Origin: Coccinella septempunctata
Lineage: Eukaryota; Arthropoda; Insecta; Coleoptera; Coccinellidae
Length of the DNA stretch: 64,000 nt
Assembly (NCBI RefSeq): GCF_907165205.1
Contig: NC_058192.1
Span: forward strand, 33,694,001-33,758,000
Direction of reading: 5' to 3'
A model generated the notes under the pieces. That model was not told the origin of the DNA. It did no database searches and saw only the letters and a list, made by a program, of their open reading frames with translations. Below, in pieces: positions 1 to 12,558 of this stretch (position 1 is its first letter; the number at the start of each line of letters is the position of its first letter). The position numbers and the translations under genes are program-made.

Positions 1-2030
1 CCACTGAAATCTCAATTCCTATCTGAACTATCGAACCGAAATTCAACATGTGCATCTCAATTCGAAAACTATGTGCAGTTTCAAGATTTGGTTCGAATCG
101 ATCCTATAGTTCCTTAGGAATTGAAATGATATTTTGCCGAATCGACTACTGAAATCTCAATTCCTATCTGAACTATCGAACTGAAATTCAACATGTGCAT
201 CTCAATTCGAAAACTATGTGCAGTTTCAAGATTTGGTTCGAATCGATCCAACAGTTTTCGAGGAATTGATATCACACTTTGCCGAATTGACCACTGAAAT
301 CTCAATTCCTATCTGAACTATCGAACATAAATTCAACATGTGCATCTCAATTCGAAAACTATGTGCAGTTTCAAGATTTGGTTCGAATCGATCCAATAGT
401 TCCTTAGGAATTGAAATGATATTTTGCCGAATCGACTACTGAAATCTTCATTCCTATCAGAACTATCGATCTGAAATTCAACATGTGCATCTCAATTCGA
501 AAACTATGTGCGATTTCAAGATTTGGGTCGTATTGGTTCAACAGTTTTCGAGGAATTGATATCACACTTAGCCGAATTGACCACTGAAATCTCAATTCCT
601 ATCTGAACTATCGAACCGAAATTCAACATGTGCATCTCAATTCGAAAACTATGTGCAGTTTCAAGATTTGGTTCGAATCGATCCAACAGTTTTTGAGGAA
701 TTGATATGACACTTTGCCGAATTGACCACTGAAATCACAATTCCCATCTGAACTATCGAACTGAAATTCAACATGTGCATCTCAATTCGAAAACCATGTG
801 CAGTTTCAAGATTTGGTTCGAATCGATCCAATAGTTCCTTAGGAATTGAAATGATATTTTGCCGAATCGACTACTGAAATCTTCATTCCTATCAGAACTA
901 TCGATCTGAAATTCAACATGTGCATCTCAATTCGAAAACTATGTGCGATTTCAAGATTTGGGTTGTATTGGTTCAACAGTTTTCGAGGAATTGATATCAC
1001 ACTTAGCCGAATTGACCACTGAAATCTCAATTCCTATCTGAACTATCGAACCGAAATTCAACATGTGCATCTCAATTCGAAAACTATGTGCAGTTTCAAG
1101 ATTTGGTTCGAATCGATCCTATAGTTCCTTAGGAATTGAAATGATATTTTGCCGAATCGACTACTGAAATCTCAATTCCTATCTGAACTATCGAACTGAA
1201 ATTCAACATGTGCATCTCAATTCGAAAACTATGTGCAGTTTCAAGATTTGGTTCGAATCGATCCAACAGTTTTCGAGGAATTGATATCACACTTTGCCGA
1301 ATTGACCACTGAAATCTCAATTCCTATCTGAACTATCGAACATAAATTCAACATGTGCATCTCAATTCGAAAACTATGTGCAGTTTCAAGATTTGGTTCG
1401 AATCGATCCAATAGTTCCTTAGGAATTGAAATGATATTTTGCCGAATCGACTACTGAAATCTTCATTCCTATCAGAACTATCGATCTGAAATTCAACATG
1501 TGCATCTCAATTCGAAAACTATGTGCGATTTCAAGATTTGGGTCGTATTGGTTCAACAGTTTTCGAGGAATTGATATCACACTTAGCCGAATTGACCACT
1601 GAAATCTCAATTCCTATCTGAACTATCGAACCGAAATTCAACATGTGCATCTCAATTCGAAAACTATGTGCAGTTTCAAGATTTGGTTCGAATCGATCCA
1701 ACAGTTTTTGAGGAATTGATATGACACTTTGCCGAATTGACCACTGAAATCACAATTCCCATCTGAACTATCGAACTGAAATTCAACATGTGCATCTCAA
1801 TTCGAAAACCATGTGCAGTTTCAAGATTTGGTTCGAATCGATCCAATAGTTCCTTAGGAATTGAAATGATATTTTGCCGAATCGACTACTGAAATCTTCA
1901 TTCCTATCAGAACTATCGATCTGAAATTCAACATGTGCATCTCAATTCGAAAACTATGTGCGATTTCAAGATTTGGGTCGTATTGGTTCAACAGTTTTCG
2001 AGGAATTGATATCACACTTAGCCGAATTGA
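1..2030 (+). repeat. 7-monomer higher-order repeat, two copies of 1,015 bp
   Basis: Positions 1-1015 and 1016-2030 are nearly identical. One difference seen is tt/tc in the gggt(t/c)gtattgg segment near 963 and 1978. The monomer order is I-II-I-II-II'-I-II, where II' has agtttttgaggaattgatatg. The unit is exactly 7 x 145 bp. A third copy starts at 2031 but departs after about 115 bp (ccaatag instead of cctatag). The unit marks a recent local tandem duplication. Confidence 0.93.
204..267 (+). repeat. Intramonomer dyad (hairpin-capable) in type II monomer, example
   Basis: Left arm aattcgaaaact (204-215) and right arm agttttcgaggaatt (253-267) are complementary except for an inserted gg. They are separated by 37 nt. 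The same pair of arms is present in essentially every type II monomer of the array; type I monomers have agttccttaggaatt in the right-arm position and keep only the outer part. This instance is annotated as the representative. The dyad could form a hairpin or cruciform; no function is demonstrated. Confidence 0.75.
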
Positions 2031-3741
2031 CCACTGAAATCTCAATTCCTATCTGAACTATCGAACCGAAATTCAACATGTGCATCTCAATTCGAAAACT
2101 ATGTGCAGTTTCAAGATTTGGTTCGAATCGATCCAATAGTTCCTTAGGAATTGAAATGATATTTTGCCGAATCGACTACTGAAATCTCAATTCCTATCTG
2201 AACTATCGAACTGAAATTCAACGTGTGCATCTCAATTCGAAAACTATGTGCAGTTTCAAGATTTGGTTCGAATTGATCCAACAGTTTTCGAGGAATTGAT
2301 ATCACACTTTGCCGAATTGACCACTGAAATCTCAATTCCTATCTGAACTATCGAACTGAAATTCAACATGTGCATCTCAATCCGAAAACTTTGTGCAGTT
2401 TCAAGATTTGGTTCGAATTGATCCAATAGTTCCTTAGAAATTGAAATGATATTTTGTCGAATCGACTTCTGAAATCTCCATTCCTATTAGAACTATCGAT
2501 CTGAAATTCAACATGTGCATCTCATTTCGAAAACTATCTGCAGTTTCAAAATTTGGTTCGAATTGATCCAACAGTTTTCGAGGAATTGATATCACACTTT
2601 GCCGAATAGACCACTGAAATCTCAATTCCTATCTGAACTATCGAACTGAAATTCAACATGTGCATCTCAATCCGAAAACTATGTGCAGTTTCAAGATTTG
2701 GTTCGAATTGATCCAATAGTTCCTTAGGAATTGAAATGATATTCTGTCGAATCGACTTCTGAAATCTCCATTCCTATTAGAACTATCGATCTGATATTCA
2801 ACATGTGCATCTCATTTCGAAAACTATGTGCAGTTTCAAGATTTGGTTCGAATTGAACCAACAGTTTTGGAGGAATTGATATCACACTTTGCCGAATAGA
2901 CCACTGAAATCTCAATTCCTATCTGCACTATCGAACTGAAATTCAACATGTGCATCTCAATTCGAAAACTATGTGCAGTTTCAAGATTTGGTTCGAATCG
3001 ATCCAACAGTTTTCGAGGAATTGATATCACACTTTGCCGAATTGACCACTGAAATCTCAATTCCTATCTGAACTATCGAACTGAAATTCAACATGTGCAT
3101 CTCAATCCGAAAACTATGTGCAGTTTCAAGATTTGGTTCGAATTGATCCAACAGTTTTCGAGGAATTGATATGACACTTTGCCGAATTGACCACTGAAAT
3201 CACAATTCCCATCTGAACTATCAAACTGAAATTCAACATGTGCATCTCAATTCGAAAACCATGTGCAGTTACAAGATTTGGTTCGAATCGATCCAATAGT
3301 TCCTTAGGAATAGAAATGATATTTTGCCGAATCGACTACTGAAATCTTCATTCCTATCTGAACTATCGATCTGAAATTCAACATGTGCATCTCAATTCGA
3401 AAACTATGTGCAGTTTCAAGATTTGGTTCGAATCGATCCAACAGTTTTCGAGGAATTGATATCACACTTTGCCGAATTGACCACTGAAATCTCAATTCCT
3501 ATCTGCACTATCGAACTGAAATTCAACATGTGCATCTCAATTCGAAAACTATGTGCAGTTTCAAGATTTGGTTCGAATCGATCCAATAGTTCCTTAAGAA
3601 TTGAAATGATATTTTGCCGAATCGACTTCTGAAATCTCCATTCCTATTAGAACTATCGATCTGAAATTCAACATGTGCATCTCATTTCGAAAACTATGTG
3701 CAGTTTCAAGATTTGGTTCGAATCGATCCAACAGTTTTCGA
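2031..3741 (+). repeat. Diverged forward satellite leading to the first inversion
   Basis: About 12 monomers that do not belong to the 7-monomer unit. They carry variants such as catctcatttcgaaaac, caatccgaaaac and tattagaactatcgatctg. The stretch matches 18462-20027 at an offset of 16,431, dropping to 16,286 after a one-monomer (145-bp) deletion in the second copy. It ends inside agttttcga of a type II monomer, where orientation flips. Confidence 0.88.
3733..3741. other. Inversion junction J1, copy 1 (forward to inverted)
   Basis: The sequence runs forward as gatccaacagttttcgag and continues as ttgagatgcacatgttg, which is the reverse complement of the monomer. The nonamer agttttcga is shared by both sides: forward type II monomers read cagttttcgagg, and the inverted strand reads tagttttcgaattgag. 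The orientation switch is therefore at a 9-bp microhomology that is also the right arm of the intramonomer dyad. Confidence 0.93.
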
Positions 3742-6700
3742 GTTGAGATGCACATGTTGAATTTCAGTTCGATAGTTCAGATAGGAATTGAGATTTCAGT
3801 GGTCAATTCGGCAAAGTGTCATATCAATTCCTCAAAAACTGTTGGATCAATTCGAACCAAATCTTGAAACTGCACATAGTTTTCGGATTGAGATGCACAT
3901 GTTGAATTTCAGTTCGATAGTTCAGATAGGAATTGAGATTTCAGTGGTCAATTCGGCAAAGTGTGATATCAATTCCTCGAAAACTGTTGGATCAATTCGA
4001 ACCAAATCTTGAAACTGCACATAGTTTTCGAATTGAGATGCACATGTTGAATTTCAGTTCGATAGTGCAGATAGGAATTGAGATTTCAGTGGTCTATTCG
4101 GCAAAATATCATTTCAATTCCTAAGGAACTATAGGATCGATTCGAACCAAATCTTGAAACTGCACATAGCTTTCGAATTGAGATGCACATGTTGAATTTC
4201 AGATCGATAGTTCTGATAGGAATGGAGATTTCAGTAGTCGATTCGACAAAATATCATTTCAATTCCTAAGGAACTATTGGATCGATTCGAACCAAATCTT
4301 GAAACTGCACATAGTTTTCGAATTGAGATGCACATGTTGAATTTATGTTCGATAGTTCAGATAGGAATTGAGATTTCAGTGGTCAATTCGGCAAAGTGTG
4401 ATATCAATTCCTCGAAAACTGTTGGATCGATTCGAACCAAATCTTGAAACTGCTCATAGTTTTCGAATTGAGATGCACATGTTGAATTTCAGTTCGATAG
4501 TTCAGATAGGAATTGAGATTTCAGTAGTCGATTCGGCAAAATATCATTTCAATTCCTAAGGAACTATAGGATCGATTCGAACCAAATCTTGAAACTGCAC
4601 ATAGTTTTCGAATTGAGATGCACATGTTGAATTTCAGTTCGATAGTTCAGATAGGAATTGAGATTTCAGTGGTCAATTCGGCAAAGTGTGATATCAATTC
4701 CTCGAAAACTGTTAGATCAATTCGAACCAAATCTTGAAACTGCACATAGTTTTCGAATTGAGATGCACATGTTGAATTTCAGATCGATAGTTCTGATAGG
4801 AATGAAGATTTCAGTAGTCGATTCGGCAAAATATCATTTCAATTCCTAAGGAACTATTGGATCGATTCGAACCAAATCTTGAAACTGCACATGGTTTTCG
4901 AATTGAGATGCACATGTTGAATTTCAGTTCGATAGTTCAGATGGGTATTGTGATTTCAGTGGTCAATTCGGCAAAGTGTCATATCAATTCCTCGAAAACT
5001 GTTGGATCAATTCGAACCAAATCTTGAAACTGCACATAGTTTTCGGATTGAGATGCACATGTTGAATTTCAGTTCGATAGTTCAGATAGGAATTGAGATT
5101 TCAGTGGTCAATTCGGCAAAGTGTGATATCAATTCCTCGAAAACTGTTGGATCAATTCGAACCAAATCTTGAAACTGCACATAGTTTTCGAATTGAGATG
5201 CACATGTTGAATTTCAGTTCGATAGTGCAGATAGGAATTGAGATTTCAGTGGTCAATTCGGCAAAGTGTGATATCAATTCCTCGAAAACTGTTGGATCGA
5301 TTCGAACCAAATCTTGAAACTGCACATAGTTTTCGAAATGAGATGCACATGTTGAATTTCAGATCGATAGTTCTAATAGGAATGGAGATTTCAGAAGTCG
5401 ATTCGACAAAATATCATTTCAATTCCTAAGGAACTATTGGATCGATTCGAACCAAATCTTGAAACTGCACATAGTTTTCGAATTGAGATGCACATGTTGA
5501 ATTTCAGATCGATAGTTCAGATAGGAATGAAGATTTCAGTAGTCGATTCGGCAAAATATCATTTCAATTCCTAAGGAACTATTGGATCGATTCGAACCAA
5601 ATCTTGTAACTGCACATGGTTTTCGAATTGAGATGCACATGTTGAATTTCAGTTCGATAGTTCAGATGGGAATTGTGATTTCAGTGGTCAATTCGGCAAA
5701 GTGTCATATCATTTCCTCGAAAACTGTTGGATCAATTCGAACCAAATCTTGAAACTGCACATAGTTTTCGGATTGAGATGCACATGTTGAATTTCAGTTC
5801 GATAGTTCAGATAGGAATTGAGATTTCAGTGGTCAATTCGGCAAAGTGTGATATCAATTCCTCGAAAACTGTTGGATCGATTCGAACCAAATCTTGAAAC
5901 TGCACATAGTTTTCGAATTGAGATGCACATGTTGAATTTCAGTTCGATAGTGCAGATAGGAATTGTGATTTCAGTGGTCTATTCGGCAAAGTGTGATATC
6001 AATTCCTCCAAAACTGTTGGTTCAATTCGAACCAAATCTTGAAACTGCACATAGTTTTCGAAATGAGATGCACATGTTGAATTTCAGATCGATAGTTCTA
6101 ATAGGAATGGAGATTTCAGAAGTCGATTCGACAGAATATCATTTCAATTCCTAAGGAACTATTGGATCAATTCGAACCAAATCTTGAAACTGCACATAGT
6201 TTTCGGATTGAGATGCACATGTTGAATTTCAGTTCGATAGTTCAGATAGGAATTGAGATTTCAGTGGTCTATTCGGCAAAGTGTGATATCAATTCCTCGA
6301 AAACTGTTGGATCAATTCGAACCAAATTTTGAAACTGCAGATAGTTTTCGAAATGAGATGCACATGTTGAATTTCAGATCGATAGTTCTAATAGGAATGG
6401 AGATTTCAGAAGTCGATTCGACAAAATATCATTTCAATTCCTAAGGAACTATTGGATCAATTCGAACCAAATCTTGAAACTGCACATAGTTTTCGGATTG
6501 AGATGCACATGTTGAATTTCAGTTCGATAGTTCAGATAGGAATTGAGATTTCAGTGGTTAATTCGGCAAAGTGTGATATCAATTCCTCGAAAACTGTTGG
6601 ATCAATTCGAACCAAATCTTGAAACTGCACATAGTTTTCGAATTGAAATGCACATGTTGAATTTCAGTTCGATAGTTCAGATAGGAATTGAGATTTCAGT

Positions 6701-9700
6701 AGTCGATTCGGCAAAATATCATTTCAATTCCTAAGGAACTATTGGATCGATTCGAACCAAATCTTGAAACTGCACATAGTTTTCGAATTGAGATGCACAT
6801 GTTGAATTTCGGTTCGATAGTTCAGATAGGAATTGAGATTTCAGTGGTCAATTCGGCAAAGTGTGATATCAATTCCTCGAAAACTGTTGGATCAATTCGA
6901 ACCAAATCTTGAAACTGCACATAGTTTTCGAATTGAGATGCAAATGTTGAATTTCAGTTCGATAGTGCAGATAGGAATTGAGATTTCAGTGGTCTATTCG
7001 GCAAAGTGTGATATCAATTCCTCAAAAACTGTTGAACCAATTCGACCCAAATCTTGAAATCGCACATAGTTTTCGAATTGAGATGCACATGTTGAATTTC
7101 AGATCGATAGTTCTGATAGGAATGAAGATTTCAGTAGTCGATTCGGCAAAATATCATTTCAATTCCTAAAGAACTATAGGATCGATTCGAACCAAATCTT
7201 GAAACTGCACATGGTTTTCGAATTGAGATGCACATGTTGAATTTCAGTTCGATAGTTCAGATGGGTATTGTGATTTCAGTGGTCAATTCGGCAAAGTGTC
7301 ATATCAATTCCTCGAAAACTGTTGGATCAATTCGAACCAAATCTTGAAACTGCACATAGTTTTCGGATTGAGATGCACATGTTGAATTTCAGTTCGATAG
7401 TTCAGATAGGAATTGAGATTTCAGTGGTCAATTCGGCAAAGTGTTATATCAATTCCTCGAAAACTGTTGGATCAATTCGAACCAAATCTTGAAACTGCAC
7501 ATAGTTTTCGAATTGAGATGCACATGTTGAATTTCAGTTCGATAGTGCAGATAGGAATTGAGATTTCAGTGGTCAATTCGGCAAAGTGTGATATCAATTC
7601 CTCGAAAACTGTTGGATCGATTCGAACCAAATCTTGAAACTGCACATAGTTTTCGAAATGAGATGCACATGTTGAATTTCAGATCGATAGTTCTAATAGG
7701 AATGGAGATTTCAGAAGTCGATTCGACAAAATATCATTTCAATTCCTAAGGAACTATTGGATCGATTCGAACCAAATCTTGAAACTGCACATAGTTTTCG
7801 AATTGAGATGCACATGTTGAATTTCAGATCGATAGTTCAGATAGGAATGAAGATTTCAGTAGTCGATTCGGCAAAATATCATTTCAATTCCTAAGGAACT
7901 ATTGGATCGATTCGAACCAAATATTGTAACTGCACATGGTTTTCGAATTGAGATGCACATGTTGAATTTCAGTTCGATAGTTCAGATGGGAATTGTGATT
8001 TCAGTGGTCAATTCGGCAAAGTGTCATATCATTTCCTCGAAAACTGTTGGATCAATTCGAACCAAATCTTGAAACTGCACATAGTTTTCGGATTGAGATG
8101 CACATGTTGAATTTCAGTTCGATAGTTCAGATAGGAATTGAGATTTCAGTGGTCAATTCGGCAAAGTGTGATATCAATTCCTCGAAAACTGTTGGATCGA
8201 TTCGAACCAAATCTTGAAACTGCACATAGTTTTCGAATTGAGATGCACATGTTGAATTTCAGTTCGATAGTGCAGATAGGAATTGTGATTTCAGTGGTCT
8301 ATTCGGCAAAGTGTGATATCAATTCCTCCAAAACTGTTGGTTCAATTCGAACCAAATCTTGAAACTGCACATAGTTTTCGAAATGAGATGCACATGTTGA
8401 ATTTCAGATCGATAGTTCTAATAGGAATGGAGATTTCAGAAGTCGATTCGACAGAATATCATTTCAATTCCTAAGGAACTATTGGATCAATTCGAACCAA
8501 ATCTTGAAACTGCACATAGTTTTCGGATTGAGATGCACATGTTGAATTTCAGTTCGATAGTTCAGATAGGAATTGAGATTTCAGTGGTCTATTCGGCAAA
8601 GTGTGATATCAATTCCTCGAAAACTGTTGTATCAATTCGAACCAAATTTTGAAACTGCAGATAGTTTTCGAAATGAGATGCACATGTTGAATTTCAGATC
8701 GATAGTTCTAATAGGAATGGAGATTTCAGAAGTCGATTCGACAAAATATCATTTCAATTCCTAAGGAACTATTGGATCAATTCGAACCAAATCTTGAAAC
8801 TGCACAAAGTTTTCGGATTGAGATGCACATGTTGAATTTCAGTTCGATAGTTCAGATAGGAATTGAGATTTCAGTGGTTAATTCGGCAAAGTGTGATATC
8901 AATTCCTCGAAAACTGTTGGATCAATTCGAACCAAATCTTGAAACTGCACATAGTTTTCGAATTGAAATGCACATGTTGAATTTCAGTTCGATAGTTCAG
9001 ATAGGAATTGAGATTTCAGTAGTCGATTCGGCAAAATATCATTTCAATTCCTAAGGAACTATTGGATCGATTCGAACCAAATCTTGAAACTGCACATAGT
9101 TTTCGAATTGAGATGCACATGTTGAATTTCGGTTCGATAGTTCAGATAGGAATTGAGATTTCAGTGGTCAATTCGGCAAAGTGTGATATCAATTCCTCGA
9201 AAACTGTTGGATCAATTCGAACCAAATCTTGAAACTGCACATAGTTTTCGAATTGAGATGCAAATGTTGAATTTCAGTTCGATAGTGCAGATAGGAATTG
9301 AGATTTCAGTGGTCTATTCGGCAAAGTGTGATATCAATTCCTCAAAAACTGTTGAACCAATTCGACCCAAATCTTGAAATCGCACATAGTTTTCGAATTG
9401 AGATGCACATGTTGAATTTCAGATCGATAGTTCTGATAGGAATGAAGATTTCAGTAGTCGATTCGGCAAAATATCATTTCAATTCCTAAAGAACTATTGG
9501 ATCGATTCGAACCAAATCTTGAAACTGTACATGGTTTTCGAATTGAGATGCACATGTTGAATTTCAGTTCGATAGTTCAGATGGGAATTGTGATTTCAGT
9601 GGTCAATTCGGCAAAGTGTCATATCAATTCCTCAAAAACTGTTGGATCAATTCGAACCAAATCTTGAAACTGCACATAGTTTTCGGATTGAGATGCACAT

Positions 9701-10344
9701 GTTGAATTTCAGTCCGATAGTTCAGATAGGAATTGAGATTTCAGTGGTCAATTCGGCAAAGTGTGATATCAATTCCTCGAAAACTGTTGGATCAATTCGA
9801 ACCAAATCTTGAAACTGCACATAGTTTTCGAATTGAGATGCACATGTTGAATTTCAGTTCGATAGTGCAAATAGGAATTGAGATTTCAGTGGTCTATTCG
9901 GCAAAGTGTGATATCAATTCCTCAAAAACTGTTGAACCAATTCGACCCAAATCTTGAAACTGCACATAGTTTTCGAATTGAGATGCACATGTTGAATTTC
10001 AGATCGATAGTTCTAATAGGAATGGAGATTTCAGAAGTCGATTCGACAAAATATCATTTCAATTCCTAAGGAACTATTGGATCAATTCGAACCAAATCTT
10101 GAAACTGCACATAGTTTTCGGATTGAGATGCACATGTTGTATTTCAGTTCGATAGTTCAGATAGGAATTGAGATTTCAGTGGTCTATTCGGCAAAGTGTG
10201 ATATCAATTCCTCGAAAACTGTTGGATCAATTCGAACCAAATTTTGAAACTGCAGATAGTTTTCGAAATGAGATGCACATGTTGAATTTCAGATCGATAG
10301 TTCTAATAGGAATGGAGATTTCAGAAGTCGATTCGACAAAATAT
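3742..10344 (-). repeat. Inverted satellite block 1
   Basis: About 45 monomers in reverse orientation. The + strand here reads gagatgcacatgttgaattt and cagtggtcaattcggcaaag. The monomer classes and variants are the same as in the forward blocks, so this is an inversion of the same family and not a different satellite. Both ends are sharp junctions inside monomers. No gene is visible. Confidence 0.96.
4930..9569 (-). repeat. 16-monomer tandem duplication, 2 x 2,320 bp, inside inverted block
   Basis: Distinctive variants recur exactly 2,320 bp (16 x 145) apart. Examples are the atgggtattg variant at 4941 and 7261, cttgtaactg near 5604 against ttgtaactg near 7924, and the near-identical monomer series from 5093 and 7413 onward. 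The second copy of the large block (20028-24573) holds only one such unit, so the duplication post-dates the block duplication or was lost there. Boundaries are approximate because flanking monomers are similar. Confidence 0.85.
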
Positions 10345-10350
10345 TGAACT
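10341..10350. other. Inversion junction J2, copy 1 (inverted to forward)
   Basis: Inverted sequence cgattcgacaaaatat (ending 10344) is followed directly by forward tgaactatcgaactg. Shared sequence at the join is only about 3 bp (tat). Inverted satellite on the left and forward satellite on the right make the whole neighbourhood a long imperfect palindrome with an unpaired centre of about 40 bp. Confidence 0.9.
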
Positions 10351-12558
10351 ATCGAACTGAAATTCAACATGTGCATCTCAATCCGAAAACTATGTGCAGT
10401 TTCAAGATTTGGTTCGAATTGATCCAACAGTTTTTGAGGAATTGATATGACACTTTGCCGAATTGACCACTGAAATCACAATTCCCATCTGAACTATCGA
10501 ACTGAAATTCAACATGTGCATCTCAATTCGAAAACCATGTGCAGTTTCAAGATTTGGTTCGAATCGATCCAATAGTTCTTTAGGAATTGAAATGATATTT
10601 TGCCGAATCGACTACTGAAATCTTCATTCCTATCAGAACTATCGATCTGAAATTCAACATGTGCATCTCAATTCGAAAACTATGTGCGATTTCAAGATTT
10701 GGGTCGAATTGGTTCAACAGTTTTTGAGGAATTGATATCACACTTTGCCGAATAGACCACTGAAATCTCAATTCCTATCTGCACTATCGAACTGAAATTC
10801 AACATTTGCATCTCAATTCGAAAACTATGTGCAGTTTCAAGATTTGGTTCGAATTGATCCAACAGTTTTCGAGGAATTGATATCACACTTTGCCGAATTG
10901 ACCACTGAAATCTCAATTCCTATCTGAACTATCGAACCGAAATTCAACATGTGCATCTCAATTCGAAAACTATGTGCAGTTTCAAGATTTGGTTCGAATC
11001 GATCCAATAGTTCCTTAGGAATTGAAATGATATTTTGCCGAATCGACTACTGAAATCTCAATTCCTATCTGAACTATCGAACTGAAATTCAACATGTGCA
11101 TCTCAATTCGAAAACTATGTGCAGTTTCAAGATTTGGTTCGAATTGATCCAACAGTTTTCGAGGATTTGATATCACACTTTGCCGAATTGACCACTGAAA
11201 TCTCAATTCCTATCTGAACTATCGAACTGAAATTCAACATGTGCATCTCAATCCGAAAACTTTGTGCAGTTTCAAGATTTGGTTCGAATTGATCCAATAG
11301 TTCCTTAGGAATTGAAATGATATTTTGTCGAATCGACTTCTGAAATCTCCATTCCTATTAGAACTATCGATCTGAAATTCAACATGTGCATCTCATTTCG
11401 AAAACTATCTGCAGTTTCAAAATTTGGTTCGAATTGATCTAACAGTTTTCGAGGAATTGATATCACACTTTGCCGAATAGACCACTGAAATCTCAATTCC
11501 TATCTGAACTATCGAACTGAAATTCAACATGTGCATCTCAATCCGAAAACTATGTGCAGTTTCAAGATTTGGTTCGAATTGATCCAATAGTTCCTTAGGA
11601 ATTGAAATGATATTCTGTCGAATCGACTTCTGAAATCTCCATTCCTATTAGAACTATCGATCTGAAATTCAACATGTGCATCTCATTTCGAAAACTATGT
11701 GCAGTTTCAAGATTTGGTTCGAATTGAACCAACAGTTTTGGAGGAATTGATATCACACTTTGCCGAATAGACCACTGAAATCTCAATTCCTATCTGCACT
11801 ATCGAACTGAAATTCAACATGTGCATCTCAATTCGAAAACTATGTGCAGTTTCAAGATTTGGTTCGAATCGATCCAACAGTTTTCGAGGAATTGATATCA
11901 CACTTTGCCGAATTGACCACTGAAATCTCAATTCCTATCTGAACTATCGAACTGAAATTCAACATGTGCATCTCAATCCGAGAACTATGTGCAGTTTCAA
12001 GATTTGGTTCGAATTGATCCAACAGTTTTCGAGGAATTGATATGACACTTTGCCGAATTGACCACTGAAATCACAATTCCCATCTGAACTATCGAACTGA
12101 AATTCAACATGTGCATCTCAATTCGAAAACCATGTGCAGTTACAAGATTTGGTTCGAATCGATCCAATAGTTCCTTAGGAATTGAAATGATATTTTGCCG
12201 AATCGACTACTGAAATCTTCATTCCTATCTGAACTATCGATCTGAAATTCAACATGTGCATCTCAATTCGAAAACTATGTGCAGTTTCAAGATTTGGTTC
12301 GAATCGATCCAATAGTTCCTTAGGAATTGAAATGATATTTTGTCGAATCGACTTCTGAAATCTCCATTCCTATTAGAACTATCGATCTGAAATTCAACAT
12401 GTGCATCTCATTTCGAAAACTATGTGCAGTTTCAAGATTTGGTTCGAATCGATCCAACAGTTTTCGAGGAATTGATATCACACTTTGCCGAATTGACCAC
12501 TGAAATCTCAATTCCTATCTGCACTATCGAACTGAAATTCAACATGTGCATCTCAATT
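10345..12558 (+). repeat. Forward satellite block 2, interrupted by TE1
   Basis: About 15 forward monomers. Aligned at an offset of 14,232 to 24577-26790, where the same run of variants continues uninterrupted. The block ends in a monomer at catctcaatt, the insertion site of the retrotransposon. Nothing other than satellite is visible. Confidence 0.95.
12555..12558 (+). repeat. TE1 target-site duplication, 5' copy (aatt)
   Basis: The monomer reads catctcaatt before the element, and aattcgaaaac resumes after it at 17070. The uninterrupted equivalent at 26787-26790 has a single aatt (catctcaattcgaaaac), supporting a 4-bp duplication. Because the element tail is (TAA)n, the duplication could be shorter on the tail side. 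Confidence 0.65.

Larger units (their letters stand above)
1..3741 (+). repeat. 145-bp satellite array, forward block 1
   Basis: About 26 head-to-tail monomers of 145 bp. The period is read directly: the phrase ccactgaaat/ctactgaaat recurs at 1, 146, 291 and so on. Two monomer classes are visible. Type I has the segment agttccttaggaattgaaat followed by gatattttgccgaatcgacta. Type II has agttttcgaggaattgatat followed by cacactttgccgaattgacca. They alternate as a 290-bp dimer, with occasional adjacent type II monomers. Short open frames of 63-74 codons occur in every monomer, but 145 is not a multiple of three and the frames are a by-product of the repeat. The block ends at an inversion junction. 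Nothing else is visible in this stretch. Confidence 0.97.

Noticed and set aside
80..110. tRNA gene or tRNA-derived SINE origin of the satellite, from ggttcgaatc
   Set aside because: No acceptor, D or anticodon arms can be folded around it, the bases flanking the putative T-loop do not pair, and no A box is present.
1..145. CENP-B box in the satellite
   Set aside because: No segment has the required TTCG....A..CGGG core; ttcgaatcgatcc and ttcgaaaac lack the CGGG half.
114..305. Open frames of 63-74 codons recurring in nearly every satellite monomer, on either strand
   Set aside because: They follow the repeat unit, not a gene. 145 bp is not a multiple of three, frames terminate in the next monomers, there is no start context or domain, and the frames flip strand with array orientation.
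3742..10344. Inverted block as a distinct second satellite family
   Set aside because: Reverse-complementing it gives the same monomer with the same variant set, so it is an inversion, not another family.
1..12558. CRISPR-like array
   Set aside because: The whole 145-bp unit is repeated with no unique spacers, and the window is clearly eukaryotic.
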